From assembly GCF_900101905.1 (NCBI RefSeq), contig NZ_FNAJ01000004.1, forward strand, positions 310,001-374,000: a stretch of 64,000 nt of DNA, given 5' to 3'. Made by a program: the position numbers and the translations under genes. The stretch comes from Myxococcus virescens (GTDB lineage Bacteria > Myxococcota > Myxococcia > Myxococcales > Myxococcaceae). A model generated the notes under the pieces. That model worked only from the letters and a program-made list of their open reading frames with translations. It did no database searches and was not told where the DNA came from. Within the stretch, counting starts at the first letter, position 1; the number at the start of each line of letters is the position of its first letter. Positions 56,536 through 64,000 of the stretch are shown here, one piece after another.

Positions 56536-56994
56536 TCAGCGGATGTTGTTGATGGCCGCCTTCGCGGAGTCGTGGCGGACCTTCATGATGTTGGAGACAG
56601 CGGTGTGCTCCCGGCTCTCCTTCTGCATCTCGTTCTGGAGCTGCAGGTAGGCCATGTTGAACTTCTGGCCCTCCGCGGCGAGCACCTTCTGCGCCTCCAG
56701 CAGGTCCCACGCCTCCTGGTTGCCCGCCGCGGCCCCCGCGCTCCCCGTATCCGCCGTCGCGGGCATCCCCGCCCCCGACGTCTTCGGTGCCACCGCCGAC
56801 ACCACCGTCTTCGCGCTGGAGACGGCCGCGCTGACGATGGGCCCTCCCGGAATCATGCCGCCCACCAGGCCCGCTCCCGAGCGCACCACCTCGTTCGCCG
56901 CGCGCGCCAGCACCGTGCCGAAGTCGTTCTGCGGCGTCTGACGCGGAACCGTATGGGTGATGGTCAGTGTGGGAATCCGACTGTCATTGGACAC
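56536..56994 (-). CDS. First gene of the T3SS operon; possible needle-type (SctF-like) or secreted subunit
   Basis: 152 residues from a GTG at 56994 with a strong AGGAGG. Residues 1-90 are Ala/Gly/Val-rich with a glycine hairpin (GAGLVGGMIPGGPIVSA). The C-terminal helix (FNMAYLQLQNEMQKESREHT, SNIMKVRHDSAKAAINNIR) has the layout of needle and inner-rod proteins: Leu-x-Leu-Gln, Ser, then Asp-Ser-x-Lys and a final Ile-Arg. Its place ahead of sctI resembles sctF in Ysc-type operons. Needle identity is an inference; it is about twice the usual needle length. Confidence 0.6.
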   Translation of the reverse strand: MSNDSRIPTLTITHTVPRQTPQNDFGTVLARAANEVVRSGAGLVGGMIPGGPIVSAAVSSAKTVVSAVAPKTSGAGMPATADTGSAGAAAGNQEAWDLLEAQKVLAAEGQKFNMAYLQLQNEMQKESREHTAVSNIMKVRHDSAKAAINNIR

Positions 56995-57218
56995 GGGCAG
57001 CCTCCTGCGGAGAGTTGCCCGGCCCTGTTTCAGCCGCCGTGCCAGGGATAACCCCCGGCAATCCCAGGCGAAGAGGCACCACGGCGGGTCCGGAAGCGCT
57101 CCGCGGACCGGGAGGAGCGTCCGCGAGGCGGGACGGCGGCCCTGGCTGGAAACTTGCGTCCGCTCCGGAGTGCCTCAGAGTTGTTGCACCCTGTCGTGTG
57201 GAGAAGAGGAGAAACCCG

Positions 57219-57545
57219 GTGCGGACGACCGATGGCGGCCCCCAGATTGCCGAGCGCTTTCACCCGCGCGTCGACGCCAACCTCCCCGTGAAGGTGCTCC
57301 TCAAGGGACGCTCGGTGATGGTTCGCGCTCGGGACGTGTCCATGGCGGGCCTGTTCCTGATGGCCCACCCGGCCGACACCGCACGGGAGCTCACCATCGC
57401 GGTGCCGCTGCCCGGCGACCGGGAAATCGTCACCACCTGCCAGATTCGCCGCCGCGAAGTGGACGGTGTGGCGCTGGAGTTCGGCGAGCTGGACTGGGAC
57501 GACCTCATCGCCCTGGCGCGCTACCTCCACCCGCGCCTGCCCTGA
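57219..57545 (+). CDS. Single-domain PilZ protein
   Basis: 108 residues from the GTG at 57219 with AGGAG nine bases upstream. Both c-di-GMP contacts are present: RFHPR for RxxxR (near residue 14) and DVSMAG for DxSxxG (near residue 41). No other domain. It diverges from the T3SS operon with 224 bases between the starts. c-di-GMP binding is expected from the motifs; link with the T3SS is only positional. Confidence 0.88.
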   Translation: MRTTDGGPQIAERFHPRVDANLPVKVLLKGRSVMVRARDVSMAGLFLMAHPADTARELTIAVPLPGDREIVTTCQIRRREVDGVALEFGELDWDDLIALARYLHPRLP

Positions 57546-57557
57546 AGCCCGCCTGAC

Positions 57558-57965
57558 TCAGGGCAACTGCGGCTTCGGCCCCGCTTCGCGCAGCCGCTCC
57601 ACCAGCGCCATCAGCTCGGCGCCCCGGAAGGGCTTGTGGATGTAGCCGTCCGCCCCCGCCTGGGTGGCGCTCTCCATGTCGGAGCGCTTCGCCTTCGCGG
57701 TGAGCATGTAGAGCGGCACTCCCGCGGTAACCGGGTCCCCCTTGAGGATGCGGCACACGGAGATACCGTCCAGTTGCGGCAACACCACATCCATCAGGAT
57801 GAGGTGGAACGTCTGGCTCTTGGCCAGCTTCAGGCCCTCCAGCCCCGTGGCGGCGCACACCACCTCCACGGTGCCGTCGCTCAGCATGGAGCGCACCAGC
57901 TCCCGGATGACCGGCTCATCCTCGACGAGAAGGATGTGGAAGGGTGCCTGGGAATTGCCAGCCAT
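57558..57965 (-). CDS. Stand-alone response-regulator receiver
   Basis: 135 residues. Acidic pocket in HILLVEDEPVIRELVRSML, phospho-acceptor Asp in LILMDVVLPQLDG, Thr in MLTAKAKRS and the Lys in IHKPF. No output domain; such single-domain regulators act by protein contact, as in chemosensory or phosphorelay paths. ATG at 57965. It converges with the PilZ gene (12 bases between stops). No kinase gene is near. Confidence 0.9.
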   Translation of the reverse strand: MAGNSQAPFHILLVEDEPVIRELVRSMLSDGTVEVVCAATGLEGLKLAKSQTFHLILMDVVLPQLDGISVCRILKGDPVTAGVPLYMLTAKAKRSDMESATQAGADGYIHKPFRGAELMALVERLREAGPKPQLP

Positions 57966-58206
57966 GGGTCTCCGGACGCAACACGATGCCAATGCAACCC
58001 GCCGCGCGCGGTATAGCCCTCCGGGGCGTAGCCGCACCAGGGAGGATGCAACGGATTGTGCAATGGCACCCGTCTCCCCCATACGTAAGTCGGACACACA
58101 CTGGATGCCTTGCTTTTTGATTAGAAGGGCTGACAGGCGGGCGTAGCCAGGGTGGGCACGGCCTCGTCCAACACGGCCAGAAACCGGGCGCTATGATGAC
58201 CCTGGA

Positions 58207-59211
58207 ATGGCCGCGAAACCAGAATGCCCCGAGTGCCGGGCGGCAGTGGGTGGAAACGACTTCCAGTGCACGCAGTGCGGGTTGCTGCTGGACCCGCAGC
58301 AGGCCAGCGGGGAGTACGTCATCACCGAGCCCACCATCGTCCGGGCGCTGCTGTCCCCGCCGCAGCGCACGCGCACCATGGAGCTGCCAAGGCCCCCACC
58401 CCAGCGCCCCACGCCGCATGACCTGGCCACCGCACGCTTCACGGTGCCCATGGACGCGCACACCGTGCCGCACCTGCGCGCTGGGTTGGACATCGCGCTC
58501 CAGCCGCTCCACCCCTTCGAGGCGCACATTGCTTCGTTCATCGACGGGGACCATGCCGTGCCGGACCTGGCCCGGGCGGCACGGCTGCCCGAAATCGAGG
58601 TGATGGTCGTCCTCAAGGCCCTGCTGGAGCGCGGCGTCGTGGAGCTGCACCGCCTGCCCGGCGCGCCCGCCATGCGCACGATGACGGATGAGCTGCCCAT
58701 CCTGGACGGGCAGGACTTCCTCGTGCCAGAGCCCCTGGCACTCGGGGACGAGGAGCCGCCCGCGCGGCCAGTGCCCGCGATGAGAGCCCCCCACCGACCG
58801 CCGCCCCCCGCCCCCACGCGCGCGGCGACGCCCCCGAGCCCGCCCATCCCACCGCGCACCGTCCGGCGGCTCGGAATCGAGCCAGGGTCGGCGGAGGACT
58901 TCCTCCAGCGCGCCGTGCGGTTGGAGCGCGAGGGCCAGGTGGACCGGGCCATCGACGTGCTCACACGCGCCATTGCCCAGGCGCCCGAAGCCGCGGTGCT
59001 CTACAGCAAGCTGGCCCTCATCCTGGTTCACCAGCGCAAGGACTACCGGCGGGCCGTGGAGCTGCTGGAGCGCGCGGTGGCGCTGGAGCCGAACCATCCC
59101 GTCTTCCAGCAGAACCTGCTCAAGGTGACAGGCCTCGCGGCGGCCTCCCCTGGCCCTCGCAAGGAAGAGAAGCGCGGCCTCTTCGCGCGCCTCACGGGCC
59201 GCCGGAGCTGA
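58207..59211 (+). CDS. Zinc-ribbon protein with winged-helix-like and TPR domains
   Basis: 334 residues. N-terminal zinc ribbon CPECRAAVGGNDFQCTQC; then a helical unit (FEAHIASFIDGDHAVPDLAR, LPEIEVMVVLKALLERGVVE) like the DUF4388/winged-helix modules common in myxobacterial signalling proteins; a Pro-rich linker (about 190-225); and two TPR motifs (FLQRAVRLEREGQVDRAIDV, LLERAVALEPNHPVFQQN). No enzyme domain. It may be an adaptor; partner unknown. Confidence 0.82.
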   Translation: MAAKPECPECRAAVGGNDFQCTQCGLLLDPQQASGEYVITEPTIVRALLSPPQRTRTMELPRPPPQRPTPHDLATARFTVPMDAHTVPHLRAGLDIALQPLHPFEAHIASFIDGDHAVPDLARAARLPEIEVMVVLKALLERGVVELHRLPGAPAMRTMTDELPILDGQDFLVPEPLALGDEEPPARPVPAMRAPHRPPPPAPTRAATPPSPPIPPRTVRRLGIEPGSAEDFLQRAVRLEREGQVDRAIDVLTRAIAQAPEAAVLYSKLALILVHQRKDYRRAVELLERAVALEPNHPVFQQNLLKVTGLAAASPGPRKEEKRGLFARLTGRRS

Positions 59212-59235
59212 CCGGCGTCGTGCCGGGGCCGAGGC

Positions 59236-59625
59236 TCATGTCCAGCCGCCCTCCAGCAGCTGCTCCGCCTCTTCGAGGGAGAAGGCCAGGTAGGCCTCGT
59301 GCCCCACGTTCCGGCTGCTGCGCTGGAATCGCACCGCCGCCATCGCGGAGCGCCCCACCACGCGCACCACCCGGCGAAAGCCGCGGACCCGGGCCGCTTC
59401 GACGACGCGCTCAATCTGCCCCGAGCCCGACTCCGGGAGCTCCGTCACGCCCGTCAGGTCAGACAGGATGTCGAAGCCCGGCCGGAGCCGCTCGAGCTCG
59501 CGCAGCGATGCATCGCCAATCTGGAGCGCTTCCTCCTCCGTGACGACACCCCAGAGGCGGATGACCAACCGGTTCTTGCCAACGAGTGCCTCGACCGAAA
59601 ACACAGGGCCACGACCTCCTGGCAT
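59236..59625 (-). CDS. STAS-like (SpoIIAA-like) protein
   Basis: 129 residues. The alternating strand/helix pattern VFSVEALVGKNRLVIRLWGV, RPGFDILSDLTGVTELPESG and FRRVVRVVGRSAMAAVRFQR is that of SpoIIAA-like/STAS folds. There is no clear Ser in the usual DSSG loop. ATG at 59625 (AGG upstream). It stands alone, convergent with the TPR gene. Function not known. Confidence 0.7.
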   Translation of the reverse strand: MPGGRGPVFSVEALVGKNRLVIRLWGVVTEEEALQIGDASLRELERLRPGFDILSDLTGVTELPESGSGQIERVVEAARVRGFRRVVRVVGRSAMAAVRFQRSSRNVGHEAYLAFSLEEAEQLLEGGWT

Positions 59626-59709
59626 TACCTGCTATCCCTCCGGAGGCACTCTAGCCTCCGAATGGCAGGCATTTCCAGGATTTCGCGTCCCGACACTCCG
59701 CGTACGGCC

Positions 59710-60420
59710 TCAGATTTCGGCCACGCCTTCCCGCTCGGCCCAACCCTCCAGGCCGTTGGGCAGGCGGATGCGGACGAAGCGGCCCGTCTCTTCGAGCAGG
59801 CGCACCTTGAGACCGGCGTGCACCTCGAAGATGGAACGGGCGCCGGGCTGGGGCAGCTCGCGCGCCACCAGCGTGGGCGCCAGCACCACGGCCTCATGCA
59901 CCGTGGCCCCCACGTAGGCGTGCGTGGCCACCAGCAGCCCTGACGGCACCGCCACCGCGAAGAGCAGGACCGCCAGCACGCCCACCGCCGTCCGCCGGCC
60001 CCGCCCCAGCAAGCGCCAGAGCAGCACGAGGACGAAGGCCGCCACCCAGGTGCCCAGGAAGGTCCACGCCACCACCGGGCCGTCCGTGGCCGCCGCGACG
60101 CGAGGCAGGAAGGCGTCTTCCGCGGTGGCGCCCACCACCTTGTCCACCTGCCGCGCCCGGGCCACGGAGAGGTTGGCTTCCAGGTCCGGCGCCTGGCCCC
60201 CTTCCTTCCGCGCCTGCTCGAGCGCCAGCACCGCGCGGCCCAAATCCCCCTGGGCCAGGTGCGTGGTGCCCAGGTTGTAGAGCACGTCGGGGCCGCCCTG
60301 GCCGTTCGCCAGCAGCTTCTCGTAGCCCTCCTTGGCCGCCGCGTAGTCCTCATGCGCGTAGGCTTCGTTGGCCTTGAGGAAGATGTCCTGCGCCTCTTCC
60401 GGCGTGTAGTAGCCGCTCAC
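59710..60420 (-). CDS. batE: BatE-type TPR/SH3 membrane protein
   Basis: 236 residues. TPR motifs (about 5-80; ANEAYAHEDYAAAKEGYEKL, VLYNLGTTHLAQGDLGRAVL), two membrane helices (about 115-160) and a C-terminal SH3-like domain (VRLLEETGRFVRIRLPNGLE, GWAER). This is the BatE layout of aerotolerance operons. The GTG overlaps the batD stop as GTGA. It is the last gene of the leftward operon. Confidence 0.83.
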   Translation of the reverse strand: MSGYYTPEEAQDIFLKANEAYAHEDYAAAKEGYEKLLANGQGGPDVLYNLGTTHLAQGDLGRAVLALEQARKEGGQAPDLEANLSVARARQVDKVVGATAEDAFLPRVAAATDGPVVAWTFLGTWVAAFVLVLLWRLLGRGRRTAVGVLAVLLFAVAVPSGLLVATHAYVGATVHEAVVLAPTLVARELPQPGARSIFEVHAGLKVRLLEETGRFVRIRLPNGLEGWAEREGVAEI

Positions 60421-62306
60421 GCCCAGCCCTCCATGGCCGCCGCGGCGGCATCCATCACCTTCTGTCGCTCGGCCGGGTCACCCCCGCCGCCGTAGCGCCC
60501 GAAGTCGCACGCCTCCAGCACGAAGAGCACCTTGGCGCGCCGCTCCGCATCCGCGCCCCCCGCCGTCAGCTTCTCGGCGAGCACCTCGCGGGTGAGGCCC
60601 ACCACCGGCATGCTCAGCCGCGCCTCCAGGAAGCCGTGCAGCGCCTTCTCCACCTCGCCGTAGAAGGCCCCCACGTCCCCGCTGGACTGAAGCTTCTCCG
60701 CATCCGCCAGACGCTTGCGCGCGGCCTTCGCCTGCTGACGCCCACGCCCCGCCTCGGAGCGCAGCGCCAGCCGCCCACGCACGCCGCCAATCAGCGCCAC
60801 GCCCAGCAGCAGCCCCAGCGGGGCCAGCACCGTCGGGACAAAGAAGCCCCGCTTCCACACGGGCACGCCCGGCGCCTCGAAGCGGGCCTGGTAGCGCACC
60901 GGCCGAAGGCCGCCCGCCGTCAGCACGTTCTTCTGCTCGTTGGCCTGGTCCGACGAAGCCTGAGGCGCCCCCGAGGCGATGGACGATGCCCCACCCGCGC
61001 CCGCCTCCACCGTAATCGTCACCGGGTCGGTGCGCGCCACCTCGTACTTGCGGGCGCGCGGGTCGAAGTAGGTGAACTCCAGCGCGGGCAACGTGAAGCT
61101 GCCCGTGCGCTGCGGCATCACCAGGTACTCCATCACCCGCCGGCCCTGAACACGGTGGCGCTGCGGCGACACCTTGTCCGTCGTGGTGGGGTCATAAATC
61201 TTGAGCGCGGCGGGGCCCTTCAGCGCGGGGGGCGTGACGTTCTTCACGTTGCCCACTCCTTCCAGGCTGACCTTCACCGTGACGGGCTGGCCCAGCTCCA
61301 CGCGCGTCTGGGACACGTCCATGGACAGCCGCCAGTTGCCCACGTGCGCGTTGGGCAGGTCCTCCGGCCCACCGGGCGGCAGCGGCTTCACCTTCACCTT
61401 GAGCGCGTTGGACACCCGGTGCACGCGGTGGCCGGCGAAGAGGAAGCCAGTGGTGATGTCCGCCTCCGCGGGGGTGATGGACAGCGTGCCGGACTTCACC
61501 GGGAAGATGGCGCGGCGGCGCAGCAGGTAGGCGCGGTACGGGATGCCGTCCACCACGCGCTGCTCGCCCGACAGCTGCGTGGGGCTCTCCACCTCTTCCG
61601 TCCAGAAGCCCTCCAACTTGGGCATGGTGACGGCGTCCACGCTGGACAGGTCCACGCGCGAATAGATGTAGAGCGACAGCGTCACCTGCTCGCCCACGTA
61701 CACGTTGTCCCGGTCCAGGCTGGCGCGCAGGAAGAGGTCGGAGTCCCCACGAGGAATCGTGGGCCGGTCCGGCTCCATCATGTCGCCGAAGGCCTCTTCC
61801 ATCTGCTGCATCTGCGACTGGATGCTGGAGAAGGGGTCCGGCTGCCTGCCACCGCCACGTCCCGCCTGCCCCGGAGACGGCGCACCGCCCACCCGGCCGG
61901 CCTTCACCGTCAACTCCACGGGCTGCGTGCGGTACGTCTTGCCGCGCACCGTGATTTGCGACGGTGGAATCTTGAGCCGTCCCGCGCGCGTGGCCTGCAT
62001 CACCAACACGTGCCGCGTGACGTCCTGGATGACGGCGGGGCCACCGCCCGACAGGGAGATGGAGCGCTGGCTGCTGCGCGAGCTGGAGAGGATGGAGAAG
62101 TCGTCCGACTCCGGCAGCTTCACCTGCGCGTTGGCGGGCGCGTCCACCACCACCACCGTGAGGCGGAAGGTGTCCTCGGTGCCCACCTCCGTACGGTCCG
62201 CCGTCTGGTAGAAATCGAGGTCGTCCGAGGCCGCCCACGCTGGCGCGGTTGCCAGCAGGGCGAACACGGCGAACACCACGCCGAGGGCGCTACCAGTCCT
62301 TCTCAT
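60417..62306 (-). CDS. batD: BatD family protein
   Basis: 629 residues. Signal peptide (ALGVVFAVFALLATAPAWA), then several beta-sandwich domains starting DDLDFYQTADRTEVGTEDTF, with FLRASLDRDNVYVGEQVTLS as the second repeat and RVELGQPVTVKVSLEGVGNV as a third; a membrane helix (about 495-515) and a cytoplasmic helical tail. Found with BatA/B VWA proteins in Bacteroidota, myxobacteria and others. Overlaps the 3' end of batC by 17 bases. Confidence 0.88.
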   Translation of the reverse strand: MRRTGSALGVVFAVFALLATAPAWAASDDLDFYQTADRTEVGTEDTFRLTVVVVDAPANAQVKLPESDDFSILSSSRSSQRSISLSGGGPAVIQDVTRHVLVMQATRAGRLKIPPSQITVRGKTYRTQPVELTVKAGRVGGAPSPGQAGRGGGRQPDPFSSIQSQMQQMEEAFGDMMEPDRPTIPRGDSDLFLRASLDRDNVYVGEQVTLSLYIYSRVDLSSVDAVTMPKLEGFWTEEVESPTQLSGEQRVVDGIPYRAYLLRRRAIFPVKSGTLSITPAEADITTGFLFAGHRVHRVSNALKVKVKPLPPGGPEDLPNAHVGNWRLSMDVSQTRVELGQPVTVKVSLEGVGNVKNVTPPALKGPAALKIYDPTTTDKVSPQRHRVQGRRVMEYLVMPQRTGSFTLPALEFTYFDPRARKYEVARTDPVTITVEAGAGGASSIASGAPQASSDQANEQKNVLTAGGLRPVRYQARFEAPGVPVWKRGFFVPTVLAPLGLLLGVALIGGVRGRLALRSEAGRGRQQAKAARKRLADAEKLQSSGDVGAFYGEVEKALHGFLEARLSMPVVGLTREVLAEKLTAGGADAERRAKVLFVLEACDFGRYGGGGDPAERQKVMDAAAAAMEGWA

Positions 62307-63300
62307 TCGGCTTCCTCTGCTTCTTCTTCTGCTGGAACCGCCAGAGCTGGAGGTTCTTCTCGTTCTGCTTCATCGCATCCAGCAGGCGCTCCGCCTCCTG
62401 CCGATCCAGGTCCGACTGGCTGGAGCCACCGTCCGCCTCGGATTCCTCCGAGTCTTCTTCTCCCGCGCTGCCGCCGTCGCTGCCACCGTCCTGGGGCTCG
62501 CCCTCTCCGTCGTCCTGTCCACCATCCGCGCCGCCGTCCGCGCCCCCGTCGCCCTTGTCCGGTGGGCCCTGCTCGCCGCCGTCCGCGCCTCCGTCAGAGC
62601 CGCCGTCGCTGCCACCATCCCCGTCGCCACCGTCCGCACCGCCGTCCATGCCGCCATCGCTGGCGCCACCATCCGCGCCGCCGTCGGCACCACCGTCCGA
62701 GCCACCATCGGTGCCACCGTCCTGGGGCGTGCCGCCGTCGCCCTTCGTGCCGCCGTCCTCGCCGGCATCCGGGCGCCCACCGTCACTGCCGCCGTCGTTG
62801 CCACCGTCCGTGCCGCCGTCCTGGCCCTTGTCCTGCGGCGGCGGCAGGTTGCGCAACACCACCTCGTAGTTGTGGCGGGCCTGCACGTCCTGCGGGTCCA
62901 GCGTGAGCGCGCGCCGGTAGGCCTTCAGCGCTTCCTGCCGGTCTCCGGTGGTCGCATGCAGGTTGCCCAGGTTGTACCAGGCCTTCTGCCGGAGGTCGGC
63001 GCGGTTGGACTCCGTCACCGACTGGAACAGCGCCTTCGCATCCGCGATGCGCCCCAGCTTGGCCATCGCGTCCGCGCGATTGAAGTCCACCGTGACGTCG
63101 TTGGGGCGCTCCTTCTTCGCGGCCTCGAACGCCTCCAGCGCTTCCTCGAACCGCCCCGCCGTGTACGCCTCGCGGCCCTGCTCCACCAGCGGGTGGCCCC
63201 GCTCCAGCGGCCCCGCGGCCCATACGGGCGACGGCAGCGCCAGCGACGTCACCAGGCCCCACGTCAGCCACCGCGCAGCGCGCGTCCTCGCGGCGCTCAT
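62290..63300 (-). CDS. batC: BatC-type TPR protein with long Asp-Gly-Gly repeat
   Basis: 336 residues. Signal peptide (WLTWGLVTSLALPSPVWA), TPR repeats (about 40-150; ALEAFEAAKKERPNDVTVDF, WYNLGNLHATTGDRQEALKA), a run of about 130 residues of DGGxDGG units (about 157-287), and a conserved basic end (RLLDAMKQNEKNLQLWRFQQ). BatC homologues end with a similar Glu/Gln-rich tail, but the DGG run is unusual. The ATG overlaps the batB stop as ATGA. Confidence 0.85.
   Translation of the reverse strand: MSAARTRAARWLTWGLVTSLALPSPVWAAGPLERGHPLVEQGREAYTAGRFEEALEAFEAAKKERPNDVTVDFNRADAMAKLGRIADAKALFQSVTESNRADLRQKAWYNLGNLHATTGDRQEALKAYRRALTLDPQDVQARHNYEVVLRNLPPPQDKGQDGGTDGGNDGGSDGGRPDAGEDGGTKGDGGTPQDGGTDGGSDGGADGGADGGASDGGMDGGADGGDGDGGSDGGSDGGADGGEQGPPDKGDGGADGGADGGQDDGEGEPQDGGSDGGSAGEEDSEESEADGGSSQSDLDRQEAERLLDAMKQNEKNLQLWRFQQKKKQRKPNEKDW
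62460..62830 (-). repeat. DGG-coding simple repeat in batC
   Basis: Imperfect tandem units of 9-12 bases, with the plus strand showing GCCGCC, GCCACC and GTC blocks, encode Asp-Gly-Gly with Thr, Ser, Ala or Asn between. Third positions vary, so it is an older repeat under protein-level selection rather than a recent slippage tract. Confidence 0.85.
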
Positions 63301-64000
63301 GGTGACGGCCTCCGGCGCGACGACGGCAGCAACAACATGCCCAGCGCCAGCAAGGCCAGCCCCGGGATGGCGAACGACTGGAAGCGCTCGTCGTAGCGGA
63401 CCGTCACCCGGCTCTCCAGCTCACTCTTCTGCATCTGGTCGATGCGCTCCACCACCTGCGACATGGCCACGCCACGGGGCTGGAAATAGAAGGTGCCCCC
63501 GGTGGCCTCGGCGATGGCCGTCAGCCCCGCCCGGTCCAACCGCGTAATCACCGTCTCCCCCGCGGCGTCCTTCTTGTAGTCCACGAACGCGCCGCGCCGG
63601 TCGAAGACGGGGATGGGCTCACCGGACTCCGAGCCCACGCCCACCGCCAGCACCTGCACGCCCGCATCCTTCAGCGCCTCGGTGGCCTCCGCCACGTCGC
63701 CAACCAGGTCCTCGCCGTCCGTCAGCAGGACGACCACGCGCTCCTTCGAGCCGCGGTCCGCGTTCTCCAGCACCTGCCGCGACAGCCGCAGCGCCGCGCC
63801 CACGTTGGTGCCGCCCTGGGGCATCACCTCCGGGTCCACGGCGCGCAAGAACAGCTTCACCGCCGAGTAGTCCGACGTGAGCGGGGACTGGATGAACGCA
63901 TCACCCGCGAACACCACCAGGCCCACGCGGTCGCCCTTCAGCTCGTCCAGCAGCGTGGTCAGCTCCAGCTTCGCGCGCTCCAGGCGGCTGGGCTGGATGT
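63297..64000 (-). CDS. batB: BatB/BatA-type VWA-domain protein (N-terminal part off the window)
   Basis: Von Willebrand A-domain membrane protein; about 234 codons from an internal point to the stop. The frame enters from the right edge with IQPSRLERAKLELTTLLDEL, then MIDAS elements PQGGTNVGAALRLSR (Thr) and VLLTDGEDLVGD (Asp); the DxSxS part lies outside. It ends with one membrane helix and a basic tail (LALLALGMLLLPSSRRR). Such proteins sit in the Bat operon with an AAA ATPase of the MoxR type, which would be expected further right. Confidence 0.88.
   Translation of the reverse strand, partial: IQPSRLERAKLELTTLLDELKGDRVGLVVFAGDAFIQSPLTSDYSAVKLFLRAVDPEVMPQGGTNVGAALRLSRQVLENADRGSKERVVVLLTDGEDLVGDVAEATEALKDAGVQVLAVGVGSESGEPIPVFDRRGAFVDYKKDAAGETVITRLDRAGLTAIAEATGGTFYFQPRGVAMSQVVERIDQMQKSELESRVTVRYDERFQSFAIPGLALLALGMLLLPSSRRRPSP

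Noticed and set aside
62460-62830. Possible CRISPR or satellite repeat
   Set aside because: In frame with batC, coding DGG units with drifting third positions; a protein repeat.

Overview
The window is high-GC DNA from a myxobacterium, most likely a Myxococcus or close relative. The strongest evidence is an adjacent carD-carG pair: a 316-residue CarD with an acidic stretch and four AT-hooks, followed by a CarG-type metzincin-like protein with Gln in place of the catalytic Glu. Other myxobacterial traits are many PilZ proteins, a Hanks kinase with HRDVSPQN, Cys-rich lipoproteins with Asp/Gly/Ala tails, and a non-flagellar type III secretion (T3SS) export cluster. Third-position GC bias is strong, so most long frames opposite real genes are shadows.

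Region 1 (1-17164, leftward) is the dcw cell-division and peptidoglycan cluster: mraZ, a STAS gene, rsmH, ftsL, ftsI (with PASTA), murE, murF, mraY, murD, ftsW, murG, murC, murB, ddl, ftsQ and a truncated ftsA; ftsZ would lie off the left edge. Many stops and starts overlap as ATGA or GTGA. A vegetative-type promoter and three 10-bp-phased AGTGG repeats (MraZ boxes) sit just upstream of mraZ. A two-domain PilZ gene diverges from the promoter.

Region 2 (18055-31225) holds an acyl-CoA dehydrogenase, an SRPBCC-ArsR pair with a readable promoter/operator, a lipoprotein divergent from a membrane Ser/Thr kinase, a small secreted peptide, carD-carG, a membrane-anchored protein overlapping a GT39-like glycosyltransferase, and two lipoproteins. 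A 9-bp-stem hairpin closes this region against convergent genes.

Region 3 (31275-48084) has a glutamine-synthetase-family enzyme with an iron-type alcohol dehydrogenase, a divergent glutamine amidotransferase, a Cys-rich lipoprotein, a hypothetical protein, an AI-2E-type permease, a second Cys-rich lipoprotein, rho, ligA, an acylphosphatase, a DUF3052-like gene, an RNase E/G with a very large insertion in its S1 domain and an Arg/Glu/Gly tail, a YihY protein fused to a winged helix, and an HU/IHF-family gene.

Region 4 (48096-56994, leftward) is the T3SS export core: a needle-like gene, sctI, sctJ, a gene at the sctK position that looks FliG-like, sctQ, a FliO-like gene, then sctR, S, T, U and V. 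The ATPase, stator and secretin are not in the window. A FliO-like gene in a non-flagellar cluster suggests a system still close to its flagellar ancestor.

Region 5 (57219-64000) has a single-domain PilZ protein, a stand-alone receiver, a zinc-ribbon/TPR protein, a STAS-like protein, and a leftward Bat (aerotolerance) operon: batE, batD, batC and a truncated batB. No tRNA, rRNA, CRISPR array or insertion sequence was seen.
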